Below, in pieces: positions 24,109-31,643 of a stretch of DNA of 64,000 nt (position 1 is its first letter; the number at the start of each line of letters is the position of its first letter). This DNA is from Dubosiella muris (lineage in GTDB: Bacteria > Bacillota_I > Bacilli_A > Erysipelotrichales > Erysipelotrichaceae): assembly GCF_004793885.1 (NCBI RefSeq), contig NZ_SRYG01000008.1:34366-98365 (forward strand), given 5' to 3'. The notes under the pieces were generated by a model. It ran no database searches, had not been told where the DNA came from, and saw only the letters and a program-made list of their open reading frames with translations. A program made the position numbers and the translations under genes.

Positions 24109-25392
24109 ATGAAGAAAGTCAGTTTTTTTTACGACACGACAACCCAGGATCTTTGGGTACCGGACGACACGCCGGTTTTGGAGTCGAAAGTGGACACGCT
24201 CAAAAGCGAGCGCGACGGGCGGACGATTGTGCGCGAGGCGATGGAGCATCCGATTGGCTCCAAGCCGCTTCGCGAGTTGGCGAAAGGGAAAAAAGATTGC
24301 GTGATCATCATCAGCGACCACACAAGACCAGTGCCAAGCCAGGATATTTTGCCGGAAATGATTCGGGAGCTGGAAGAAGGCAATCCGGACATCAACATAC
24401 GGCTACTTGTGGCGACCGGATTCCACCGGCCGACCTCGACCGAGGAGCTAAAAGCGAAGCTGGGCGACGCGTTGTACGCCCGCTTTCAGGACAAGATCCT
24501 CGTCCACGACGCCCACGATCCGTCCCGGAATGAAAAGATCGGCGTTTTGCCGTCGGGACCGGACTGCATTGTCGACAAGGACGCGGTGCATACCGATTTG
24601 CTCATCGCGGAAGGCTTTATCGAGCCGCACTTTTTCGCCGGCTATTCGGGCGGGCGCAAAAGCGTGCTCCCCGGGGTGGCCGACGCCGTCACCGTCATGG
24701 GCAACCACTGCTCGAAGTTTATCGACGATGCGCACGCCCGGACCGGGATTTTAAAGGACAACCCGATCCATACCGACATGGTGGAGGCCGCCAGACTGGC
24801 AAAGCTGGCGTACATTGTCAATGTCGTCATCGACGAAAAGAAGAAAACCGTCGCGGCGTTCGCGGGCGATTTTGAGCAGGCCCACGCGGCGGGCTGCGCG
24901 TTTTTGGATCCGTACGTGTGCGTCGAGCCCGAACCGGCCGACATCGTCATCACGACCAACGGTGGCTATCCGCTCGATCAAAACGCGTATCAGTCGCCCA
25001 AAGGCATGACGGCCGCCGAAGCCACGGTCAAAGACGATGGCGTCATCATCATGCTGGCGACATGCAAAGACGGCACAGGCGGCGATTTCTTCTACCATAT
25101 CATCGCCGACGAGCCGGACATCGAGACGGCGTATCAAAAGTTTCTGGCGACGCCGCAAACCGAAACCCGTCCCGATCAGTGGTGTTCGCAAATTCTGGCC
25201 CGCATCGCCCGCAAGCATCCGATCATCTTTGTGGCCGATCCAAAACAAAAAGAAATGATCGAAGGCTTGAAGATGACATACGCTCCATCACTGGACCAAG
25301 CGCTGGCGATGGCGTACGAAATGAAAGGGAAGGACGCGACGCTGACATGCATCCCAAACGGCGTGTCGGTTGTCGTGAAGGAAAAAGAGTAA
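24109..25392 (+). CDS. LarA-family nickel-pincer-dependent 2-hydroxyacid racemase/epimerase
   Basis: A roughly 427-residue protein of the lactate racemase family. Typical motifs are SDHTRPVPS, ATGFHRPTS, HDAHDP, and GYSGGRKSVLPG with Lys184 (counting from the ATG at 24109), the lysine that anchors the nickel-pincer nucleotide cofactor in LarA. The ATG at 24109 is chosen because AAAGGTGA precedes it; a GTG at 24100 is inside that site. Cofactor genes larB, larC and larE are not in the window. The family includes racemases for lactate and for other hydroxyacids including sugar acids, and the position next to uronate genes makes a sugar-acid substrate possible. Confidence 0.82.
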   Translation: MKKVSFFYDTTTQDLWVPDDTPVLESKVDTLKSERDGRTIVREAMEHPIGSKPLRELAKGKKDCVIIISDHTRPVPSQDILPEMIRELEEGNPDINIRLLVATGFHRPTSTEELKAKLGDALYARFQDKILVHDAHDPSRNEKIGVLPSGPDCIVDKDAVHTDLLIAEGFIEPHFFAGYSGGRKSVLPGVADAVTVMGNHCSKFIDDAHARTGILKDNPIHTDMVEAARLAKLAYIVNVVIDEKKKTVAAFAGDFEQAHAAGCAFLDPYVCVEPEPADIVITTNGGYPLDQNAYQSPKGMTAAEATVKDDGVIIMLATCKDGTGGDFFYHIIADEPDIETAYQKFLATPQTETRPDQWCSQILARIARKHPIIFVADPKQKEMIEGLKMTYAPSLDQALAMAYEMKGKDATLTCIPNGVSVVVKEKE

Positions 25393-25433
25393 AAAACCGG
25401 CGAACGCCAGCCGCGTTGCCCATCGAACAGACG

Positions 25434-25468
25434 AAAAAACCGGAGCGAATGCACTCCGGCTTTTTTTT
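25434..25468. terminator. Bidirectional terminator between the LarA and ROK genes
   Basis: AAAAAACCGGAG pairs with CTCCGG, followed by a T-run, with an A-run on the other side. It serves both converging genes. Confidence 0.85.
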
Positions 25469-25499
25469 ATGGCGAGTCACGCTCCAGACTGTGACTGCC

Positions 25500-26399
25500 T
25501 TATTTGGCGAACGTTTCCATAAAGTTGGCGTACGCGCCATATAATCCCGCATCGTTGAGAAATTTGCATCGGTCGATCTGCATAATATCCAGTAAGTTGA
25601 GAGAAAAAGATGGTGTCAGATCTTCGACGCGTCGTTTGACTTCGTCAAGCAGTTTCGGCTGCATCGAAACCGCTCCGCCAATTAAAACGATGTCTGGATT
25701 CAAAGTGTAGGCGATGTTGTAGATGCCCATCGCCACGGCATCATAGAAGGCGGACACTTTTTCGCTGCAAAGCGCGTCGCCTTCCTCGGCCCGGCGGAAA
25801 ATCTCGATGCCGTCGAGTTTTTCGTCCAGCTCGTTGTTGACGCTTTCCACAAGCGCCCGCGTGGAGGCGAAGCCCGAAAGGATCTCGTCTTCCGGCTTGT
25901 CGGTGTGGATCCCGTTGATGAACATGAATCCAAACTCGCCCGCCATCTTGGCGTTGCCGGTGTAAAGGCGGTCGTTGATGATGATTCCGCCGCCCACGCC
26001 CGTGCCCAGCGTCATGCAAACCATGTTTTCATAGCCCTGGCCGTTGCCCATGTAGTGCTCGGCGATCGTGGCGCAGTTGGCGTCGTTTTCGATGGCGACC
26101 GGCAAGCCGGTCCGGGATTGAAACCATTCCCGGATGGCCAAACCGTTGAAGCCGTCGATGACATTGCCTGAAAGAACCGTGCCCGTTTTGTTGTCGACAA
26201 AGCCGGGCGAGCTGATGGAGAGACCGTCGATCTTCGCCCTCTTTCCATACGTCTGCACGACGTTCAGCATTTCATTCAAAACGTGATCTCCACTGGCGCG
26301 CTCGGTTGGAAAGCTGCCCTTTTCAAGCAGTTTTCCGTCCTCGATGAGCGCGTGCTTGACGGCGGTGCCGCCAATGTCGAAACAAACCACTGTTTTCAT
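25500..26399 (-). CDS. ROK family sugar kinase
   Basis: A 299-residue kinase with the ASKHA phosphate-1 loop CFDIGGTAVKHALI, the catalytic Asp in IENDANCATIAEH, and TLGTGVGGGIIINDRLYTG. The ROK zinc-binding CxCGxxGC motif is not present; the corresponding region reads GEFGFMFINGIHTDKP, as in several beta-glucoside or fructo-type ROK kinases. It lies 1 bp after a cellobiose-class PTS EIIC on the same strand, so it may phosphorylate a glucose or glucoside product. It could also be a glucokinase. Confidence 0.88.
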   Translation of the reverse strand: MKTVVCFDIGGTAVKHALIEDGKLLEKGSFPTERASGDHVLNEMLNVVQTYGKRAKIDGLSISSPGFVDNKTGTVLSGNVIDGFNGLAIREWFQSRTGLPVAIENDANCATIAEHYMGNGQGYENMVCMTLGTGVGGGIIINDRLYTGNAKMAGEFGFMFINGIHTDKPEDEILSGFASTRALVESVNNELDEKLDGIEIFRRAEEGDALCSEKVSAFYDAVAMGIYNIAYTLNPDIVLIGGAVSMQPKLLDEVKRRVEDLTPSFSLNLLDIMQIDRCKFLNDAGLYGAYANFMETFAK

Positions 26400-26400
26400 C

Positions 26401-27702
26401 TTATTCCGTTTCCGCCTCGATTTTCACGTTTTGGCGATCAAGCGATTTCAGGAACGGGAACCAGCAGAGCGCCACGACAACGAGTTCGACAAGTTGCACG
26501 ACACCGCCTTGCCACGAGTTGGTCGCCAGCATGCCGGAAAGGAAGATCGGCGTCGTCCAAGGCACGGTGATTCCGGTCGTGTAAGGCACCAGGCCGGCCG
26601 ACATCGCGAAGTAGACGATGATGACGTTGATGATTGGCGCCACGACCCAAGGAATGAAAATCGTCGGGTTGAGGACGATCGGCATACCGAAGATGACCGG
26701 CTCGTTGACGTTGAAGATGCCCGCCGGCGCCGCCAGACGTCCGATTTGTTTAAGCTGCTTGCTTTTGCAGAAGAAGATCATCAGGATGACCGCGCCCAGC
26801 GTCATGCCCGAGCCGCCGATGCCGACGGTGAAAATCTCGATAAACTGCTTTGTGACGATGTTCGGGATTTGCGCGCCGCTCTGGAACGCTTCCAGGTTTT
26901 CGAGTGTCAGCGTGTTCCAGATTGGATCCAGCACCGAATTGACGATGATCTGTCCGTGCAAGCCGAAGAACCACAGAAACTGAATCGCGAGAATCGCCAA
27001 AATCGTCGCGCCAAGACCACGTCCAAGGCTTACAAGCGGCGCCTGCACGATTTGGTAAATAAAGTCATGCACGTTGCCCCAAGGCGTATACATAAAGCCG
27101 ATCCGGATCAGCAGGAACACGGTCAGCGTGATCACGGCCGGAATGAGGGCCGCAAACGATTTGGAAACCGCAGGCGGAACCGATGAAGGCATTTTGATCG
27201 TCCAGTTTTTCTTCGTGAAGAAGCAATACAGGAACGAGGCGAAGTAGGCGCCGATCATGGCGACAAACATGCCGCGCGCGCCCAGACGGTCGATGTTGAA
27301 AATGTTGGATACGAGCATTTGGCCGCCCGCTTCCAAGTCGACGTTCATTTCCATCGGGGTGACGAGCAGGAAGGCCGCCAGCGCGATGGCCGCGCCGAAG
27401 ATTGGATCGCATTCCTTGTCTTTCGAATAGTAGTAGCCGATACCGAGGCACAAGAAGATGGCGGCAATCGACATCGTCGCGGTCGAAGCCGGTCCGAGCA
27501 ACGCGTTGAGCGTGCCGGCCGCGTCCTCGCCAATCAGGTTGGCTAAAAACGGAAAGTTGGCGATGATCAGCGTGATTGATCCGAAAATCGTCAGCGGGAA
27601 CGCGAGCATGAACGCGTCACGAAGGATCTCAAGCGGTTTGAACGCCGCCAGTTTCGATCCGAATTCGAGTAAAGGTTCCGTAAAACGGTCAAGTGATTTC
27701 AT
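26401..27702 (-). CDS. PTS lactose/cellobiose-family EIIC permease
   Basis: A 433-residue membrane transporter of the CelB/LicC type with about ten spans. Family signs are the N-terminal LAAFKPLEILRDAFMLAFPLTIFGSI, WFFGLHGQIIVNSVLDPIW, and NEPVIFGMPIVLNPTIFIPW, with the Glu that binds sugar. No EIIA or EIIB gene is adjacent; an orphan EIIB-like gene lies about 10 kb away at 37811-38218. Together with the ROK kinase it forms a two-gene leftward operon. Confidence 0.93.
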   Translation of the reverse strand: MKSLDRFTEPLLEFGSKLAAFKPLEILRDAFMLAFPLTIFGSITLIIANFPFLANLIGEDAAGTLNALLGPASTATMSIAAIFLCLGIGYYYSKDKECDPIFGAAIALAAFLLVTPMEMNVDLEAGGQMLVSNIFNIDRLGARGMFVAMIGAYFASFLYCFFTKKNWTIKMPSSVPPAVSKSFAALIPAVITLTVFLLIRIGFMYTPWGNVHDFIYQIVQAPLVSLGRGLGATILAILAIQFLWFFGLHGQIIVNSVLDPIWNTLTLENLEAFQSGAQIPNIVTKQFIEIFTVGIGGSGMTLGAVILMIFFCKSKQLKQIGRLAAPAGIFNVNEPVIFGMPIVLNPTIFIPWVVAPIINVIIVYFAMSAGLVPYTTGITVPWTTPIFLSGMLATNSWQGGVVQLVELVVVALCWFPFLKSLDRQNVKIEAETE

Positions 27703-27776
27703 AATTTCTTCTCCTTATTTGCCGTATCGTCTTTCAATGGATCCATTTTGAAAGGGGATACATCGTTTACGATCAC

Positions 27777-27805
27777 ATCATATATCATAATCAAACAAAT
27801 GTCTA
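27777..27805 (-). promoter_or_regulatory. Promoter of the EIIC-ROK operon
   Basis: On the minus strand, -35 TAGACA (inside the palindrome at 27799-27810), 17-base spacer, -10 TATGAT. Confidence 0.5.
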
Positions 27806-27810
27806 GACAT
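27799..27810. promoter_or_regulatory. ATGTCTAGACAT palindromic operator, GntR-type
   Basis: A perfect 12-bp palindrome overlapping the -35 box of the EIIC-ROK promoter. TGTCTAGACA cores are typical of GntR/HutC-family sugar regulators. No such regulator gene is in the window. The rest of the 27703-27965 gap is very AT-rich with A-tracts and a TATATAA at about 27930 that may serve the type VII locus. Confidence 0.6.
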
Positions 27811-27965
27811 ATAATGAAGAAAAGTATACTTAATCAAAGGAAAAAATAAGTATAAATCTATATAAAAGGAAAAAAATTAAATTTTTTTTAAAAAAAGTGT
27901 CCATTTTTCGAAAAAAAAACGTATATAAAAGGTGTGGCAACCAAGTGCCCTGGAAAGGAGTTGTT

Positions 27966-28937
27966 ATGAAGCAGCAAATCAAAACGATGAACGAGCGCGG
28001 CGACGTGCTGGAAATCGCGCTTCAAGATGAAAACGCGATGGATCCGGACTTGATCGCCGCCATCCGGCACGACGACTACTGCCTCGATCCGATCGACAAC
28101 GCCAACGGAACGCTGGCGTACCGGTATGGAAAGAAAGTGCCGGTTGCGCATTTTTTAAAGCACTATGTGTTTGAAAGCGGGGAAGGGTACGATTTTTTGA
28201 TCGAACTGCTCGAGAAGGCGATCGCGGTCAATCGCTCCAAACCCGTGCTGCTGGATCTGGACTGGATCTATATCGAACGCGACGGCACCGGGCTTGCGTT
28301 TGTGGTCGTGCCGCTCAAGCTGGATTACTGGCTGTACCGCAAGGAAGACTGTCTGGCCTTTGTCCGGGCGCTGGCCGCCACGTTTCAAACCGCGCACGAC
28401 TATGAAGTGACCGGCTATTTGCACGCGCTTCTTCATTCCGAGGAATTTTCCATTCCCAATCTCGTTCTCGGACTCAAGGCGCTTCGCCGCCAGTACCACC
28501 CGAAAAAATGGTACGACCGCTGGTCGAAAAAAAGAAGCGACGGCTTTTTGGCCAGAGAGGAAGTGGGCGGATACTTTGTCGAGCCCGCGCCCGTCTTGCG
28601 CCGCGAGGACAAGATCCTCCATACCCAAATCATTGGCGCCCTCGACCAGGACGCGCCGTATTTGCAAGATGAAAACGGCACGCGCTTCGACCTTTTGTTC
28701 GAGTCAATGGTTGTCGGACGGGCGATGACGTGCGAGATTGCTCTGGACGAGCCGAACATCTCGCTTAAACATGCCCGCATCACCAAAGACGGCGACCGGT
28801 GCTATATCCAAGATTTGAAATCCAGCAACGGCACGTTTTTAAACGACAAACGCGTGCAGCGAAAAATGCGGCTGCGTCCGGGCATGCGCGTCGTGTTCGC
28901 CGACCACGTCTTCCGGTTTTATGAGCGACCGCTTTGA
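27966..28937 (+). CDS. FHA-domain protein with DUF6382-like N-terminal region, type VII locus
   Basis: A 323-residue soluble protein. The N-terminal 180 residues form an alpha/beta region that I match, by general layout, to the DUF6382 proteins found near Firmicutes type VII secretion genes. The C-terminus (about 250-320) is a forkhead-associated domain with the expected GR in VVGRAMTC, the S-x-x-H in NISLKHARI and the NG in KSSNGTFLND, so it should bind phosphothreonine peptides. The adjacent gene encodes a kinase-like protein, a natural partner. The ATG at 27966 has GGAAAGGAG upstream. It overlaps the next gene by 17 bp. Confidence 0.8.
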   Translation: MKQQIKTMNERGDVLEIALQDENAMDPDLIAAIRHDDYCLDPIDNANGTLAYRYGKKVPVAHFLKHYVFESGEGYDFLIELLEKAIAVNRSKPVLLDLDWIYIERDGTGLAFVVVPLKLDYWLYRKEDCLAFVRALAATFQTAHDYEVTGYLHALLHSEEFSIPNLVLGLKALRRQYHPKKWYDRWSKKRSDGFLAREEVGGYFVEPAPVLRREDKILHTQIIGALDQDAPYLQDENGTRFDLLFESMVVGRAMTCEIALDEPNISLKHARITKDGDRCYIQDLKSSNGTFLNDKRVQRKMRLRPGMRVVFADHVFRFYERPL

Positions 28938-30135
28938 ATTTTCCAAAACCTTGTGCGTGACCCGCCATTCCCAAGTCGATGAAGTCGTCGATTGCAAGAC
29001 CGGCGTGCTGTACGTGCGAAAAACGCTTCTCGATCCGAAAGATCCCATCCTTCGCCGGCAGTTCATGCTTGAAATTGAAATTCTCGCCTCTGCTTTCTCT
29101 CCTTACGCGCCCCATCTTGTCGACGTCAACGAATCGTTTGGCTCGCTTTGTCTTGTCGAGCAGCACATCCCGGGCATCCCCCTGGATCAATGGCTCGCCT
29201 CGCGTCCATCCAAAAAGCGCCGTCTTCGCCTTGTTTTCGCCTTGCTCGACCAAATCGAATCGCTCCACGCCCTTGGCTTTCTTTACATCGACTACAAGCC
29301 CGCCAACATTCTTGTTCAAGACGACCAGCCGCATTTGATCGACTTCAACGCCTGCGTTCCGCTCCACGCCTCCACGATTTATCTTTCCAGCGTCCCGATC
29401 CATCCCAAACAAGACGCCTTTGAAATCGCCGACGATCTTCGTCTGCTCCATCCGCTCCTTCGACGCCTCGTTTCCATAGGCAAACATCCCAAATCTTCGA
29501 TTCCGTCGCTACGTCGCGCGCTGCGACGATCACGCCTCAAGGTTGCGGCCTATATTCTGTCTGTCTTTCTCGCCGCCTTTGCCGGGCTGGCGAGCGGGGC
29601 GCCCCTTGAGCCGACCGTGCTGGAAGCGTACAAAAACAAACAGGAAACGCTATATTCGCTCGTAGAAAAAGAAAAGCTCGACGACGCGTTTTGGAGCGAT
29701 GAAAAAAACGTCTTGTTTCTGGTGCGGGAAACGATTCGCGCCGACGATCCCGGTCTGAGCCGGGCCGTGTTCGAAACGATTCCGCCCGCCACGAAAACAC
29801 GCTATGAAGACGAGATCCTGCTGCTGGAATGGAGCGGCATGCTGTATGAAAACCTCACCACGGAAAAGATGGAGCGGCTTGTCGACAAAACGAGCCATCC
29901 GCGCCACGCGGCTTTACTGCTGGACATCTGCATTCAAAACGAAATCTACTTGTCTATTTCGCGCCAGCAGCGCATGTACGCCTTGCTGGCCGAGCACGAT
30001 CCGCAGCGAATCGTGGAATACGCCCTTTTTTTGAAAAGCCGGGCCATTTTGGAAATCGAAGCTATCGAGCCGTATGTCGACTTTCAAGATCCGGCCCTGC
30101 GCCCGCTATTAGAAATATGGAGAACAAATACCTAA
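28921..30135 (+). CDS. EssB/YukC-like membrane protein with an intact-looking Ser/Thr kinase domain
   Basis: A 404-residue protein. Residues 1-200 have a protein-kinase fold pattern: Lys34 (LYVRKTLL), a helix-C Glu at 51 or 53, the catalytic loop YIDYKPANIL with Asp124, Lys126 and Asn129, and the metal-binding Asp141 in LIDFNA. The glycine loop is poor. One membrane span follows (about 208-225), then a helical domain of roughly 175 residues on the far side. Cytoplasmic kinase fold, single span and outer helical domain are the plan of EssB/YukC, a core type VII component whose kinase fold is usually dead. Here the catalytic residues are kept. It could also be an ordinary membrane kinase. Confidence 0.72.
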   Translation: MSDRFEFSKTLCVTRHSQVDEVVDCKTGVLYVRKTLLDPKDPILRRQFMLEIEILASAFSPYAPHLVDVNESFGSLCLVEQHIPGIPLDQWLASRPSKKRRLRLVFALLDQIESLHALGFLYIDYKPANILVQDDQPHLIDFNACVPLHASTIYLSSVPIHPKQDAFEIADDLRLLHPLLRRLVSIGKHPKSSIPSLRRALRRSRLKVAAYILSVFLAAFAGLASGAPLEPTVLEAYKNKQETLYSLVEKEKLDDAFWSDEKNVLFLVRETIRADDPGLSRAVFETIPPATKTRYEDEILLLEWSGMLYENLTTEKMERLVDKTSHPRHAALLLDICIQNEIYLSISRQQRMYALLAEHDPQRIVEYALFLKSRAILEIEAIEPYVDFQDPALRPLLEIWRTNT

Positions 30136-31643
30136 TGAATACAACGCAAGAAATCCCGAAGCCGCCAATCGAGGCAGCCGCCACCGCGGAAACGATCCGC
30201 ATCGAACTCGCCGACCACGTCGATGTGTCCCAAAGCGTGATCGTCGTCAATGGCGAACCCTGGAACGGCGAACCTATCGACGTCCACGACGCCCGCCGTT
30301 TTGAAATCGAGTTTTCGCTCGTCGATCCAAACGGAGAGCCCATCCAGGCCGGCGTGCTGGACGTGGAAGGCGACAAAGAACCACCCGCCTTTCAAATCAA
30401 CGTTCCCGACGAGCTTTTGCTCGCCGAAGACACGCTGCTCGATGTCCGGGCCGAAAGCGAGGATCTCGCCCGGATCCAGTTTTTCGTCGACGGCGTCGAA
30501 TACAAAAAACGCGAGCTCGTTTTAACGCCCGCGATGCGCGAAGTCCGCGTCGTGGCGCACGACCGGGCCGGCAACACAACGGAGCAGACGATCCAAATCG
30601 AACCACTCGTCCAGCCCATCCTCCACATTCGGGGCGCCGGCATCGAAATCGAGCATTGGCGCGACGGGTTTACGCTTTGGCACAACGGCGAGGAAAAAGC
30701 CGTCGACGAAGCGCGGCTCGTCCCCGGCACCAACACGTTCGAAATCCGAAGCGGCGCCTTGCTCGAACCGCTCGTTCTCGAGCCGGTCGAATACAAGCCC
30801 GAGCCAGTCACGTTCGAAGCGAGCTGGGAAGACGACACGCTTCATTTCGCGCTGTCCCGCCCTGTGAAAACCGTACGCTGGAAAATCGGCGAAACCATGT
30901 ACGACAACGTCGATCGTGTCAAGTGGGGCGCGCAAAGCGAGGGGCAAACCGTGCGAATCGAGGCGGAAATGACCGATTTAGACGACCAGGTGTTTTTCGC
31001 TTCGCAAACGGTTTCCATTCCCGCCATCCAAGCGCCGCTCCCGCTTCCCGCGCCCAAACCTCAGCCACAACCTCAGCCTCAGCCACAGCCACAGCCGGAT
31101 CCTGTCGATTTTGCCGACGCGCGCCCGGCATTGAAGCCGCCGCTCGATCCTTTTAAGCCAATCAAATTCGTCGCCACCTCGTCGCTCAAAAGCGAAGCCA
31201 TACTGGAAAAGACGTTTCGGCTCGACGACCAAAAACAACTCGACGTGGCGTGGAAAAAGGAGCCGGCCATCCAGACGCCCCGGCTGGAAATTGTCAACGA
31301 GGCGCTTGTTCCCGCATCCGGGCGCTTTGCCAGCGAAAAGGTGCGAATCGTGCTGGCCGACACCGATCCGGAGCGGGTCGAGTCCATTCGCGTCAACGGG
31401 AAAGCCGTTTCAAAAGACGCGCTGGAGCAAGACCGGCTGCAACAGGCGTATTTCGAAATCGACACCGCGCCCGACCAGTACGTTGTCGATATCGCGTACC
31501 GGGACGCCGACAACCAAATCCAAACGTTGCGCCGCGATTTCGAAGTGGAAGCGCCCGCGCCCAAACCGGCCTGGGCAGGCGGCTGGGCGCTGCTGCTCGC
31601 GCCAGTGATTTGGCTTGGACGATGGCTGTGGCGCCATGTATAG
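30135..31643 (+). CDS. Tail-anchored protein with Ig-like repeats and a Pro-Gln linker, type VII locus
   Basis: A 502-residue protein of unknown function. It has no N-terminal signal. The sequence is rich in beta-strand with repeated Ig-like or bacterial adhesin-like units (FFVDGVEYKKRELVLTPAMREVRVVAHDRAGNTTEQTI is one; VESIRVNGKAVSKDALEQ another). A linker of PQ repeats (about residues 312-325) divides two halves, and a single hydrophobic C-terminal span with WLGRWLWRHV ends it. The start is taken at 30135 (TAATG overlap with the kinase gene); an in-frame ATG at 30117 lacks a ribosome site. It sits between the EssB-like and EssC genes, where EsaA or other membrane parts usually are. Confidence 0.65.
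   Translation: MNTTQEIPKPPIEAAATAETIRIELADHVDVSQSVIVVNGEPWNGEPIDVHDARRFEIEFSLVDPNGEPIQAGVLDVEGDKEPPAFQINVPDELLLAEDTLLDVRAESEDLARIQFFVDGVEYKKRELVLTPAMREVRVVAHDRAGNTTEQTIQIEPLVQPILHIRGAGIEIEHWRDGFTLWHNGEEKAVDEARLVPGTNTFEIRSGALLEPLVLEPVEYKPEPVTFEASWEDDTLHFALSRPVKTVRWKIGETMYDNVDRVKWGAQSEGQTVRIEAEMTDLDDQVFFASQTVSIPAIQAPLPLPAPKPQPQPQPQPQPQPDPVDFADARPALKPPLDPFKPIKFVATSSLKSEAILEKTFRLDDQKQLDVAWKKEPAIQTPRLEIVNEALVPASGRFASEKVRIVLADTDPERVESIRVNGKAVSKDALEQDRLQQAYFEIDTAPDQYVVDIAYRDADNQIQTLRRDFEVEAPAPKPAWAGGWALLLAPVIWLGRWLWRHV

Noticed and set aside
31060-31100. Pro-Gln repeat as a CRISPR or DNA repeat element
   Set aside because: The short repeat encodes a PQ linker in frame, with no spacers; no CRISPR array was found in the window.
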